The notes below the pieces were generated by a model that had not been told where the DNA came from, did not search any database, and saw nothing but the letters and a program-made list of their open reading frames with translations. A stretch of DNA of 64,000 nucleotides from NCBI GenBank assembly GCA_016787295.1, contig JAEUUX010000066.1, positions 1 to 64,000 on the forward strand, read 5' to 3'. The DNA is from Chitinophagales bacterium. Its GTDB lineage: Bacteria; Bacteroidota; Bacteroidia; Chitinophagales; UBA2359. The position numbers and the translations under genes were made by a program. Below, one piece after another: positions 36,519 to 46,100 of this stretch (the first letter of the stretch is position 1; each line of letters starts with the position of its first letter).

Positions 36519-37678
36519 TAAACTTGTTGTATTTTTTGTTTTTTGAGATGCAATAATAAACGATTAAGCTCCGAAAAAGTATCGTGTATTTCTTCAGAAA
36601 CACTGTCTATCATTTTGCCAGCTATTAAGCCCGTCGTTTCGTTTATCAACGCTTCAATGTTAATTTGTTGGTCTTCGTATTCTTCAGGATTATTAATATA
36701 GTAGGCAGTTACTTTATCAGGTGTTAAAAAGTGCGAACTACCAAGAATATCAGCTACTTCCTCGCGGCTTTCGGGATGCTTTTCAACAATACTTCCTGCC
36801 ATTAATAAATTATTGATAGCAGTAATAAGGTAAGGACTGTGTGTAGTAATCAACATATTGTGGTTTTGTGACAATACATTACTGACAACCCATTGCACAA
36901 GTTGCTCTTGCGCAGCAGGAAACAAACTAATTTCGGGTTCCTCGAAAGCGTAACTGCGTTGCGTACTTTTTTGTTTATGTGCTTCAAATATCACAAGAGT
37001 TGGGACACTAAACTGCATACCGCTTGCACTCAAAGCCAGCGGTAATTTGGTACTCGAATCGTTGCGTAATAACAAATAGTCTTCTTCTTCTTCGGAGCTA
37101 TAAGTAACACCCAAAAAGTCAACTTCAAGTTTCCTTACTTTTTTTCGGGCATCATTATAGGCAGCAGAAAAAGACAAAATAGTGGAAGGTAATGTAACTT
37201 CTTTCATGGCATTGGTCAATACAATATCCTTTAAGAAGGTCACTAAACTTCTTTCTACTGGAATATATGTGGTCTCGTAAGCAGGTAAAATAGACGAAAT
37301 AGCCTTGTATAGGTCGAATTCTTGGGCATTAATGAATTTGGAAAAAATCCTCTTGATGTCATCAGAAAAATCTACGCTAACTTTTTGTTGTTGATAATTA
37401 AATACAAAATCTCTATTTTTGTTGTAACTATACTGAATTTCGGTATTATGGTTAAAATAAGTGCGAATGCCATATTTTTCTGTATAGACTAAAAAAGTTT
37501 CGGTGCTATCGTCTTGTTGAAAAAGGTCATTCCAAAAGGATTCGTTCCTAAAAATACTGATAACTTTGGCAAGTGTACTTTTACCTGTGCCTTGTTTACC
37601 AATAAAAATAGTGAGTTGGGAGAGTTGAATATCAATATCAATAATAGCTCCCAAATTTTTGATGATTAATTTTTCCAT
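36518..37678 (-). CDS. AAA/ABC-type ATPase (OLD-like, AAA_15/AAA_21 class)
   Basis: A 386-residue ATPase. Walker A is GKQGTGKST at residues 27-35, right after an SMC-like start (LIIKNLGAIIDIDIQLSQLTIF). A signature-like ALSASGMQ, Walker B YAFEEPEISLFP and the switch TTHSPYLI follow. The pattern matches the ATPase class used in many two-gene anti-phage modules (for example OLD/Gabija, Septu, PARIS), but the protein has no TOPRIM domain of its own: the C-terminal 90 residues are helical and end in a Lys/Gln-rich tail. It starts 6 bp after the upstream 127-residue protein and is coupled to the nuclease-like gene. Confidence 0.85.
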   Translation of the reverse strand: MEKLIIKNLGAIIDIDIQLSQLTIFIGKQGTGKSTLAKVISIFRNESFWNDLFQQDDSTETFLVYTEKYGIRTYFNHNTEIQYSYNKNRDFVFNYQQQKVSVDFSDDIKRIFSKFINAQEFDLYKAISSILPAYETTYIPVERSLVTFLKDIVLTNAMKEVTLPSTILSFSAAYNDARKKVRKLEVDFLGVTYSSEEEEDYLLLRNDSSTKLPLALSASGMQFSVPTLVIFEAHKQKSTQRSYAFEEPEISLFPAAQEQLVQWVVSNVLSQNHNMLITTHSPYLITAINNLLMAGSIVEKHPESREEVADILGSSHFLTPDKVTAYYINNPEEYEDQQINIEALINETTGLIAGKMIDSVSEEIHDTFSELNRLLLHLKKQKIQQV

Positions 37679-37684
37679 GGAATT

Positions 37685-38068
37685 TTAGATTGTTATTTGA
37701 AAAAGTTCTAAACGTCTACTATCGTAATAGAAAACTAAGAAATCCCCATCATCGTCTATCAAACCAAGAGCAATATTTAATGGTTCATGAAAATAGGGTG
37801 TTCCTGCTCCACTTTCTGTGTCATAAATAGGTTCTTTCAATACTTCGACCACTACTGCGGGTTCTTTTTCGGCAGGTCGGGCTTTGTTTTTCATGCCTTG
37901 TTTCCACACCACAATGTCACCCGGTTTCAGGTCTTGTTGGACACTAAATTTTTTATACGCATTAGTTAGGTTTGCCGTATGTTCAGGCACATTTTCAATA
38001 ACCCTATTGCGAAATCGGTCTTTCAGCATTTGTGCAATTTCTTGCTCCAATCTTTCATTCTTTGCCAT
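37685..38068 (-). CDS. conserved-looking hypothetical protein, first gene of the ATPase cassette
   Basis: A 127-residue soluble protein. The N-terminal half is helical and charged (ERLEQEIAQMLKDRFRNRV, HTANLTNAYKKF). The second half is beta-rich: LKPGDIVVWKQGMKNKARP, AVVVEVLKEP, PLNIALGLIDDDGDFLVFYY and SRRLELFQ. The LKPGDIVVWK part resembles an SH3-like barrel strand. Function unknown. It is the promoter-proximal gene of a tight three-gene unit and may be a sensor, adaptor or immunity-like part. Confidence 0.75.
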   Translation of the reverse strand: MAKNERLEQEIAQMLKDRFRNRVIENVPEHTANLTNAYKKFSVQQDLKPGDIVVWKQGMKNKARPAEKEPAVVVEVLKEPIYDTESGAGTPYFHEPLNIALGLIDDDGDFLVFYYDSRRLELFQITI

Positions 38069-38087
38069 AGACTACACTTTTGGGGCG

Positions 38088-38118
38088 CAAAGGTAGCGCT
38101 TTTTTTGCGCATAGTAAA
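38088..38118 (-). promoter_or_regulatory. promoter for the three-gene ATPase cassette
   Basis: On the minus strand, TTTA, 19 bp, TACCTTTG; the -7 box lies 19 bp before the start at 38068. Confidence 0.55.
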
Positions 38119-38198
38119 CACCTACATAGCGCTTTTTTTATTCTTTGTGCAATGTTTTTGGTAATGAACAGTTTTTTGCACTTTTTGAGACAAAAAAC

Positions 38199-38235
38199 AT
38201 ACGACAAATTTGGGCAAAAACCAAATTTGTCGTAT
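38199..38235 (-). terminator. rho-independent terminator after the alpha/beta hydrolase gene
   Basis: A perfect 15-bp stem ATACGACAAATTTGG/CCAAATTTGTCGTAT with a 7-nt loop; reading on the minus strand, it is followed by GTTTTTTG. Confidence 0.9.
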
Positions 38236-38254
38236 ATCATAACTATGATTAGCC

Positions 38255-38953
38255 TTATACTTTTTGCATAAAACGCAACAAAACATCTGCCAAAACTTGT
38301 GGGTCGGGCAGAAAAATATCATGGTCGCTATCTGCCAACACAACAACTTCACCTTGCGGAGTTGAACCTTCAAACAACGGTATGTATTCATCAGGAAACA
38401 AACTGCCCTCCTTGCCGCCTTTGACCAATAGACACGGACAAGTCATAGTTTTTAACAGCGGCACATATTCGCGCAATTCGCTTTCGCGCACCGTAGCCTC
38501 AAAAAAAGTGGGACTCAAATGTGGATTTTGTTCTTGGGCGCGTGCCGCCCATGCTTCGCTAAAAGGTGGATAGATAGGCACATAATCTCCAATCACCACG
38601 CCCGCTATGGCATCACGATGCTGGCTATAGAGTTCCAAAGCAATGCCTGTTCCCACCGAATAGCCAAACACCACCGCTTTTTCGATGTTTTTGTGCTGCA
38701 TAAAAGCCCACACATCTGCCGCTAAACTTTCTACACTATAGCCCGTTGTTGGCACATCACTTTGCCCTTTGCCACGCATATCCAAAACATAATGCAAGTG
38801 GGAAAAGGCAGCCGAAAAATCGTCTGCAATTTCTTGGGCGTTAGTAGTAGCTCCCGGAATAATTATCATCGGAATATCGGCAGGCGCAGTGCCGCATTCC
38901 AAGGCGTGTAGACGCACGCCGTCGCGTTCAAAAAAGCAACTTTTCATGGTCAT
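38255..38953 (-). CDS. alpha/beta hydrolase
   Basis: A 232-residue hydrolase. The oxyanion region is IIIPGATTNA, followed by YVLDMRGKGQSD. The nucleophile is Ser99 in GYSVG, and the His of the triad lies in ADSDHDIFLPD near the end. The lid part (about 115-165) is short. It is probably an esterase or related enzyme; the substrate is unknown. A second ATG six bases downstream is possible. It is transcribed alone, with its own terminator, and converges with no neighbour. Confidence 0.88.
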   Translation of the reverse strand: MTMKSCFFERDGVRLHALECGTAPADIPMIIIPGATTNAQEIADDFSAAFSHLHYVLDMRGKGQSDVPTTGYSVESLAADVWAFMQHKNIEKAVVFGYSVGTGIALELYSQHRDAIAGVVIGDYVPIYPPFSEAWAARAQEQNPHLSPTFFEATVRESELREYVPLLKTMTCPCLLVKGGKEGSLFPDEYIPLFEGSTPQGEVVVLADSDHDIFLPDPQVLADVLLRFMQKV

Positions 38954-39129
38954 ACAATTTTTATAGGTAAATAGAAAAAACGCACAAAAATAGGCATTTT
39001 GTTAAACTTTGGAGCAATATTTCGTTCACAAACGCTAATTTTTTCGTTTTTATCGACAATTTTTATAGCTCTGGCGCACTATTTGATGTACAAATACCCG
39101 CTATACACCACATTTTGTAGAGAATTGCT

Positions 39130-39137
39130 TATCTTTG
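39130..39137 (+). promoter_or_regulatory. -7 promoter box for the phosphohexomutase gene
   Basis: TATCTTTG followed by GC, 91 bp before the start at 39229, with no clear -33 element. Confidence 0.4.
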
Positions 39138-39228
39138 CACGGCTAAATCGTCCCTATCCGCTTGTCCAATCTATATTGCGACTTACTCGTTTCATTTTTT
39201 TACCATATCAATACAAAAAAATTAGACC

Positions 39229-40641
39229 ATGTCAACACCAATAAAATTCGGCACCGATGGCTGGCGTGCTATCATTGCCGATACTTTTACCAATACAAAT
39301 GTGGCGCGCGTGGCAACTGCTACGGCTTCGTGGTTGTGCCAAAACGCCGAAAAACCTGCTGCTGTGGTGGGTTATGACTGCCGTTTTGGTGGCTTAATGT
39401 TTGCCGAAATTACTGCCAAAGTTTTATGCCAACACGGAGTAAAAGTTTATTTCACCACCCATTTTTGTTCTACGCCTATGGTTTCTTTGGCAACAAACCG
39501 CTTAGGTTGTCAGTTGGGCGTTATTCTCACTGCCTCCCACAATCCGCCGAGTTATAATGGCTACAAACTCAAAGCACAGTTTGGTGGTCCTGCCGCACCG
39601 AGCGTTATTACGGCTGTAGAAAATTTGATTCCTGACCATGCCGAAATACCTACCGCAACGATGGAGTCTTTGGTAGCTAATGGACAGTTGGAATATGTCG
39701 ATTTTGAGGAGATGTATTTCCAACAGGTTATGGCGAGTTTTGATATGGCTGCTATCCACCAAGCCAACTTAAAAGTGGTGTATGATGCGATGTATGGCGC
39801 AGGACAGCGCGTTTTGCCGCGCATTTTGCCCAATGCCGACCTTTTGCATTGCGACTACAATCCGTCTTTCAAGGGACAAGCACCCGAACCAATTCACAAA
39901 AATTTATTGCAACTATCCGAACACATTCGCCAAACAGGTGACTATGATTTGGGTATTGCAACCGACGGCGATGCCGACCGCATTGGCTTGTATAGCCCCG
40001 ATGGTAAATTTGTGGATTCGCACCACATCATTTTGCTCCTTATCTATTATTTCTATCATTTCAAAGGCGAGCAAAAAGGTAAAATAGTTATTGCGTTTTC
40101 GGTTACGGAAAAAGCAAAACGTTTGTGTGAAAAATTGGGTTTGGACTACGAAATCACCAAAATTGGTTTCAAATATATTGGAGAAATCATGGTTCAGCCC
40201 ACCGAACACGTCATTGTTGGGGCAGAAGAGTCGGGTGGCATTGCGGTTATTGGACACGTGCCTGAGCGCGATGGCATTTGGATATCGTTATTGGTGCTTG
40301 AGATGATGGCAAAGACAGGTAAAACGTTGCAACAACTTATCGACGAAGTATATGCTTTGGTGGGAAGTTTTACTTATGACCGCGACGACCTGCACATTAC
40401 CAACGAAATCAAACAGCGCGTTCTTGACCAATGCAATGCTGATGCCTACCAACAATTTGGCAAATTCAAGCCCACACATCGCGAAACCATCGATGGTTTC
40501 AAATACCATTTTGCTAATGGCGACTGGATGATGATTCGTGCTTCTGGTACCGAGCCTGTGTTGCGTGTCTATGCCGAATCAAATAGCCCTGCTGCCGTGC
40601 GCGAATTATTGGACGACATTAAAGCAACCATTTTGGCATAA
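39229..40641 (+). CDS. phosphoglucomutase/phosphomannomutase family protein
   Basis: A 470-residue alpha-D-phosphohexomutase, interconverting sugar 1- and 6-phosphates. It shows all four family sites: FGTDGWRAII near the start, the phosphoserine loop LTASHNPPSYNGYK (Ser103), the magnesium site ATDGDADRIG, the sugar-binding loop GAEESGGIAV, and the phosphate-binding RASGTEPVLRVYAE near the end. Whether glucose, mannose or glucosamine is the main substrate cannot be told from these motifs. A complex hairpin follows the gene at 40765. Confidence 0.94.
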   Translation: MSTPIKFGTDGWRAIIADTFTNTNVARVATATASWLCQNAEKPAAVVGYDCRFGGLMFAEITAKVLCQHGVKVYFTTHFCSTPMVSLATNRLGCQLGVILTASHNPPSYNGYKLKAQFGGPAAPSVITAVENLIPDHAEIPTATMESLVANGQLEYVDFEEMYFQQVMASFDMAAIHQANLKVVYDAMYGAGQRVLPRILPNADLLHCDYNPSFKGQAPEPIHKNLLQLSEHIRQTGDYDLGIATDGDADRIGLYSPDGKFVDSHHIILLLIYYFYHFKGEQKGKIVIAFSVTEKAKRLCEKLGLDYEITKIGFKYIGEIMVQPTEHVIVGAEESGGIAVIGHVPERDGIWISLLVLEMMAKTGKTLQQLIDEVYALVGSFTYDRDDLHITNEIKQRVLDQCNADAYQQFGKFKPTHRETIDGFKYHFANGDWMMIRASGTEPVLRVYAESNSPAAVRELLDDIKATILA

Positions 40642-40764
40642 AAATTATTTAGTCACATCAACAGAAAGCATCGAATAAATCCATTATTTTGTTTCCTTGC
40701 GCTGCTATCAATGTGTTTGAACAACTAAAATACTAAACAATAAGCGCAAAATGCCGGAGTTATC

Positions 40765-40833
40765 AAAGGTTATGTACACAGAAAGTATATAGCGCAGTTG
40801 CGCAAAATACTTGGTGTGCATAACCTTTTTTGT
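40765..40833 (+). terminator. extended multi-stem hairpin, likely terminator of the mutase gene
   Basis: Nested arms fold into one long hairpin: AAAGGTTATG pairs with CATAACCTTT, then ACAC with GTGT, AAGTAT with ATACTT, and GCGC with GCGC around an AGTT loop, with small internal loops. A T-run follows. It is longer and more structured than the other terminators here, so another RNA role is possible. Confidence 0.65.
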
Positions 40834-40925
40834 TTTATACAATGAAGCGTTTGTAAAATACAAAAAGAAATTTTTTGCTTCTGCTAAATGTAGTACACCA
40901 TCAAAATCGATACTGAACAAAAGAG

Positions 40926-41515
40926 CTTCAAGGCTTCCAACTGACAAATCAGCAGTGAAGTTGATGGTTTCGAGACAGCGCACCCCCAGCGCGAGTCTGA
41001 AGTTGTCTGAGTCAAATGTTCGAAGTGCTGATTCAGTGTTGAAGTTGAGGGTTTCGAGACAGCGCACCCCTAACTTCAGTACTGAAGTTAGGGGTTTCGA
41101 GACGGCGCACCCCCAGCGCGAGTCTGAAGTTGTAGGTTTCGAGACTTCCAACTGACAAATCAGCAGTGAAGTTAGGGGTTTCGAGACTTCCAACTGACAA
41201 ATCAGCAGTGAAGTTAATGGTTTCGAGACAGCGCACCCCCAGCGCGAGTCTGAAGTTGCCTGAGTCAAATGTTCGAAGTGCTGATTCAGTGTTGAAGTTG
41301 ATGGTTTCGAGACAGCGCACCCCTAACTTCAGTACTGAAGTTAGGGGTTTCGAGACGGCGCACCCCCAGCGCGAGTCTGAAGTTGATGGTTTCGAGATTT
41401 CCAACTGACAAATCAGCAGTGAAGTTAGGGGTTTCGAGACTTCCAACTGACAAATCAGCAGTGAAGTTAAGGGTTTCGAGACGGCGCACCCCCAGCGCGA
41501 GTCTGAAGTTGTAGG
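40926..41515. repeat. 42-bp mosaic tandem array with a six-unit higher-order repeat
   Basis: Fourteen units of 42-43 bp start at 40926, 40968, 41010, 41052, 41095, 41137, 41179, 41221, 41263, 41305, 41348, 41390, 41432 and 41474. Most units begin TTTCGAGAC and end with GAAGTT plus a few bases and GG, around four core types: A (CCAACTGACAAATCAGCAG), B (GCGCACCCCCAGCGCGAG), C (a 28-bp palindrome) and D (TCAAATGTTCGAAGTGCTG). The order is A B D C B A, A B D C B A, A B, so a block of about 253 bp is duplicated. Several frames are open on both strands, but no gene signals are seen. Confidence 0.92.
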
Positions 41516-41699
41516 TTTCGATATTGTATACCATCAACTTCGATATTGAACATTAAAATTTTGAGGGTTAAAATAACCATATCAAATTTCATTTGCTTTC
41601 CCAACGATACTCCAATAAGTAATAATAACTAAGATATTACTCCTATAAAATTTTAAATAAACTTTGCTTCCTTCATTGCTATAATTTCATGACTTTTTT

Positions 41700-42990
41700 A
41701 GGGTTTATTGACTTTTGCCCAATACAAAAAAAATATCCCAATAAAGACTTTGTAAAAAAAAGTGTTTATTGGAACAATAAAAAGATAAAGAAATATTAAG
41801 CTTGACTACAAAAAAACAGACAGCTTACTATTATTTTTTTAGAACAGAACAAAATAAGCAAATAGTAAAGCTAAGTTTTTTTTTCACCCAACACAAAAAA
41901 AATACCCAAATAAAGATTTCGTAAAAAAAAGCGTTTGTTGGAACAATAAAAAGATAAAGAAATATTAAGCTTGACTACAAAAAAATGGACAGCTTGCTAT
42001 TATTTTTTTAGAACAGAACAAAATAAGCAAATAGTAAAGCTAAGTTTTTTTTTCACCCAACACAAAAAAAATATCCCAATAAAGACTTCGTAAAAAAAAG
42101 TGTTTATTGGAATAATAAAAAGATAAAGAAATATTAAGCTTGACTACAAAAAAATGGACAGCTTACTATTATTTTTTTAGAACAGAATAGAATAAGCAAA
42201 TAATAAAGCTAAGTTTTTTTTCACCTAAAACAAAAAAAATACTCCAATAAAGACTTCGTAAAAAAAAGTGTTTATTGGAATAATAAAAAGATAAAGAAAT
42301 ATTAAGCTTGACTACAAAAAAAATGACAGCTTGCTATTATTTTTTTAGAACAGAACAGAATAAGCAAATAATAAAGCTTAGTTTTTTTTCGCCCAACACA
42401 AAAAAAATATCCCAAAAAAGACTTCGTAAAAAAAAGTGTTTATTGGAACAATAAAAAGATAAAGAAATATTAAGCTTGACTACAAAAAAACAGACAGCTT
42501 ACTATTATTTTTTTAGAACAGAATAGAATAAGCAAATAATAAAGCTAAGTTTTTTTTCGCTCAACACAAAAAAATATCCCAATAAAGACTTCGTAAAAAA
42601 AATCGTTTATTGGAACAATAAAAAGATAAAGAAATATTGAGCTTGACTACAAATAAATGGACAGCTTGCTATTATTTTTTTAGAACAGAATAGAATAAGC
42701 AAATAGTAAAGCTAAGTTTTTTTTCGCCCAACACAAAAAAAATACCCCAATAAAGACTTCGTAAAAAAAAGTGTTTATTGGAACAATAAAAAGATAAAGA
42801 AATATTGAGCTTGACTACAAAAAAACGGACAGCTTACTATTATTTTTTTAGAACAGAACAAAATAAGCAAATAGTAAAGCTAAGTTTTTTTTCGCTCAAC
42901 ACAAAAAAAATATCCCAATAAAGACTTCGTAAAAAAAAGCATTTGTTGGAACAATAAAAAGATAAAGAAATATTAAGCTTGACTACAAAA
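41700..42990. repeat. 168-bp satellite-like tandem repeat (about 7.7 units)
   Basis: The marker CTTGACTAC recurs at 41801, 41970, 42139, 42307, 42475, 42642, 42810 and 42978, a period of 167-169 bp. Units are very AT-rich and differ by scattered substitutions and one-base indels in A and T runs. No open frame crosses a unit. Each unit holds two potential hairpins (CCAATAAA/TTTATTGG and AGCTT..CTATT/AATAG..AAGCT). The flanks at 41516-41699 and 42991-43112 are unique AT-rich sequence in which I see nothing. Confidence 0.95.
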
Positions 42991-43112
42991 AAAGACTTAA
43001 TTCAGACAAGTATTATTTTGATAATGTTTTTATTGCATAGAAACAATGTACTTCTTGATAATTTTTTAGTGATTTATACCAGTCCAATATAAGATCAAGA
43101 ATAAAATTAATA

Positions 43113-43152
43113 ACACAACGGCTTCATGAGTTTTCCCATGAAGCCGTTGTGT
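43113..43152 (-). terminator. terminator of the C25 peptidase gene
   Basis: A perfect 16-bp stem ACACAACGGCTTCATG/CATGAAGCCGTTGTGT with an 8-nt loop, 28 bp past the stop codon. Confidence 0.88.
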
Positions 43153-43180
43153 CGTTATAAATAAGTTTTGGGAAAAACAA

Positions 43181-46100
43181 TTATTGCTTCACAAAACTTT
43201 GCGTAATAATTTGTGTGCCTTGTTTGACCACCACAATATAACTGCCATTGCTCCAGCTTATAACAGGAAGATTAATGTGTTGTTGTGGTGCTGCATTGAG
43301 TTGTTGATAAAACACAATTTGACCTAAATAGTTGTATATCTGTACCTCTTGTGGCAACAGTTGTGGATTTTGGAGTTGTAAAGTGAGTTGGGTGGTAGCA
43401 GGAATAGGCGTAAGGCTCAAATGAGCGTTAACGACATTTGTTTCGATACCCACCACTTGTAAATTAAGCGTTTGTGGAGAACTAATGGCAACACAGTCGA
43501 TGGTATTGTCCAAGTCGTCGATATTTATGCCGTTGGTCAATGAATTATTGGGTGTGGTATTGATCGTATATACCCAATAGTTGCCCGCAGGTAAGGAGAA
43601 CGTACCTGTAGTGTTGGTACTAATGATGGTATGAGGAGCAGTAGGGCTTGTTATTGCATACCATTGTACCAACGCAGTATTATAAGCAGTGCTGTTTATG
43701 GTAAAAGATTCGTTGGCATATAGGGGAAGGGCGGGCAATATGGGCAAACCTGCATCGGCTAAACAAGTATTGCTGCTGGCTTCGGCAGGTAGTTGGACAA
43801 AATCTATCCACACGGCATCTTCATTGTCTGTGAGGTATTCATCTTTGGTATAACTCCAGCGGAAAGTGTGTTGTCCGGCGGGAACAAAATAGGCTTCGCG
43901 CGACCATTCGCTTAATCCAGACCACGTACCTACTTCTGCATTATCGATGTAGAAATGCAAATAATCCCAATCTTGCTCTGTTGAAATGCGTTTGTAGAAC
44001 GAAATGGAATCAGCATTGCTCATATTGCGGCTAATCTCCAAAACAGTAGCGTCATTGTTGTCAATGCTGCCCGAACGTGCGCTTTCTTGTCCTTCAAAGT
44101 ATATATTGTTATCGATTTGCCAAGGTTGGTTGCTATTGTTTTGCCAATTGAATTGTGCAAAGCTGCCTGACTCGAAGTCTTCTACGATTAGCCCAATAGG
44201 TAAGGCAAAACTGTATTGCAAATTGGCATTGTTCGCATTAACTTGGTACGTAAAATTGACGGTGCTACCCACAGGTGCCGCAGCATTCACAATAATGCCA
44301 AAAGTAGCAGGCGTTTCGGCATCGATAGCAAGGGCAGGCATTGGTATATTATTGTTGGCAAATGTGATGTTGGTGTTGGCGGTATTGAGGTTGGCGGTGC
44401 CAGATTCGGCGGCTCTATGTCCTACGTTTTGGGTAGCTATGTTGAGTGTAACCGTTTCGTTGGGGTCTAATCTACCGTTGTTGTTGCCACCGAAAGAGTC
44501 GTCAACAGCGACAGCAATAACGTGCAAATCGGGTGCATTGACCGTCAATTGGATATAAGACTGCCACGTGTTGCCGTCGGAGTCGGTGATGGTGATGATA
44601 AAAGGAATAAGGGTTTGGTCGGGTGTGTTGGGAGCAATAGTAAAGGCAAATGCGCTTTCGACAAGCGAATTAGTTTCGGCGGCTACATTGCCAATAGTGG
44701 CAGTATTGTCGCTAATGGTAACATAAGAACTATTGGACGACAAAGTAGCTGTGGCATTATTGGCGGGCAAGAGACCTACATTTTTGAAATCGATGTTCCA
44801 TTGTCCTGCTTCGCCATTTTCAGCTATATTGTTATTAGCATCGGCAAAAGTGCTGGCAAATGCAGTGATGTAAGGGGCATTGCTCGGCACAATAGTTGCA
44901 CTACCCAAATAGGGAATATAATTATAGCCCGAAACGGTTATTAACATTTCCCCGATGTTGTTGATAGGAGCAAAAGAAAGTTGCGCCGCGCCACCAATAA
45001 CGGGTGCTGTAGCAATAATTTGTCCATCAACAACTAAACTTACCAGCGCTCCTTCAGCATCGGCAGCCACTGCAAAACTATTACTGCCAATAAAAACAGT
45101 TGGATTGTGTGTGGCGGTAATAGCTTGTGGAATATCGGTGCGAACCATCAAAGTTGGGTCGCCAAAACAGGTCCAAGAGTCGGTCATTGCCTCTCCTTCG
45201 GTGCCATAATCGTCGTTCATTTGCATACAACCATTGTAGGATATGCCCGCAAAAGATTTGTGGTTTTTATCTGCATATTGTTCTGTCAAAATATCTACCA
45301 TTTCGTCTTGTGCCGCCATAGGTGGATTCCACGATTGATTAACCGTTGACATCAGTGTTGCGATACAACCTACTGCTTCGCCATTATTTTCGCTGCGCAA
45401 CAAGGCTTCTGCGAAACAAGTGGCATCTACAAACTCGCCATTGACACATGCCACAGACCAAAAGAATGGCAAACGGTGTTGGTTTTGGAGACTTGGTATT
45501 TGCGCCATATCGAGTCCTGTGGTAGCACAACCACCCGCATAACCGTGGCCTGTATAAGTGATAGCTGTCATGCCTTCGTTGAGGATATTCATGAAAGCAT
45601 TGGCAGATGGATTGCCCGAAGCATCGGCACCACCTTGTGAGCCGTCATAAAGTTCGTGACCTGTGGTGTAGCCATAATTCATAAAATCGGTGCGCATATT
45701 GCGTTCGTGTTCCCAGTCCATTTCGTTGTCGTCACCAGGTCCTTGGTCGGAGCCGATGAAACCTGCTTTTTTGTACCAATTGCTCAAATCGCTGGGGTTG
45801 CGTTCATATTCAATAGTACGGTTGATTTGGGTGCGAATGTGTGCGACATTTTCACCCGAAAAACGTCCTACAAATACTTCGGGATAGGAGTCGTTGCCCA
45901 GCAAACAACCATACTGCACATCGGAATAGCCTTGTGCCAAACCCGAATAGAGAGCAGGCACAAATTGCGAATCGCCTACCAACAAGACATGTGTGATTTG
46001 TTGGGTATTGTATCGGTTTCGAATAAATTCTTTAATGGCATTTTCATCGCCGATAGTTGCTACATCGACTACTTCTGTGGGAATGCCGCGCCGTGTTTTC

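Noticed and set aside
40765-40833. Integron attC site
   Set aside because: The hairpin has GTT on the left and AAC on the right edge, the reverse of attC, and no integrase gene is near.
40926-41515. CRISPR-like array
   Set aside because: The recurring TTTCGAGAC and GAAGTT parts alternate with only four recurring cores, not unique spacers, and there are no cas genes.
40708-41537. Several overlapping open frames on both strands in the 42-bp array
   Set aside because: They arise because 42 is a multiple of three. Multiple frames are open on both strands, the products are repetitive, and no promoter or unique domain supports one.
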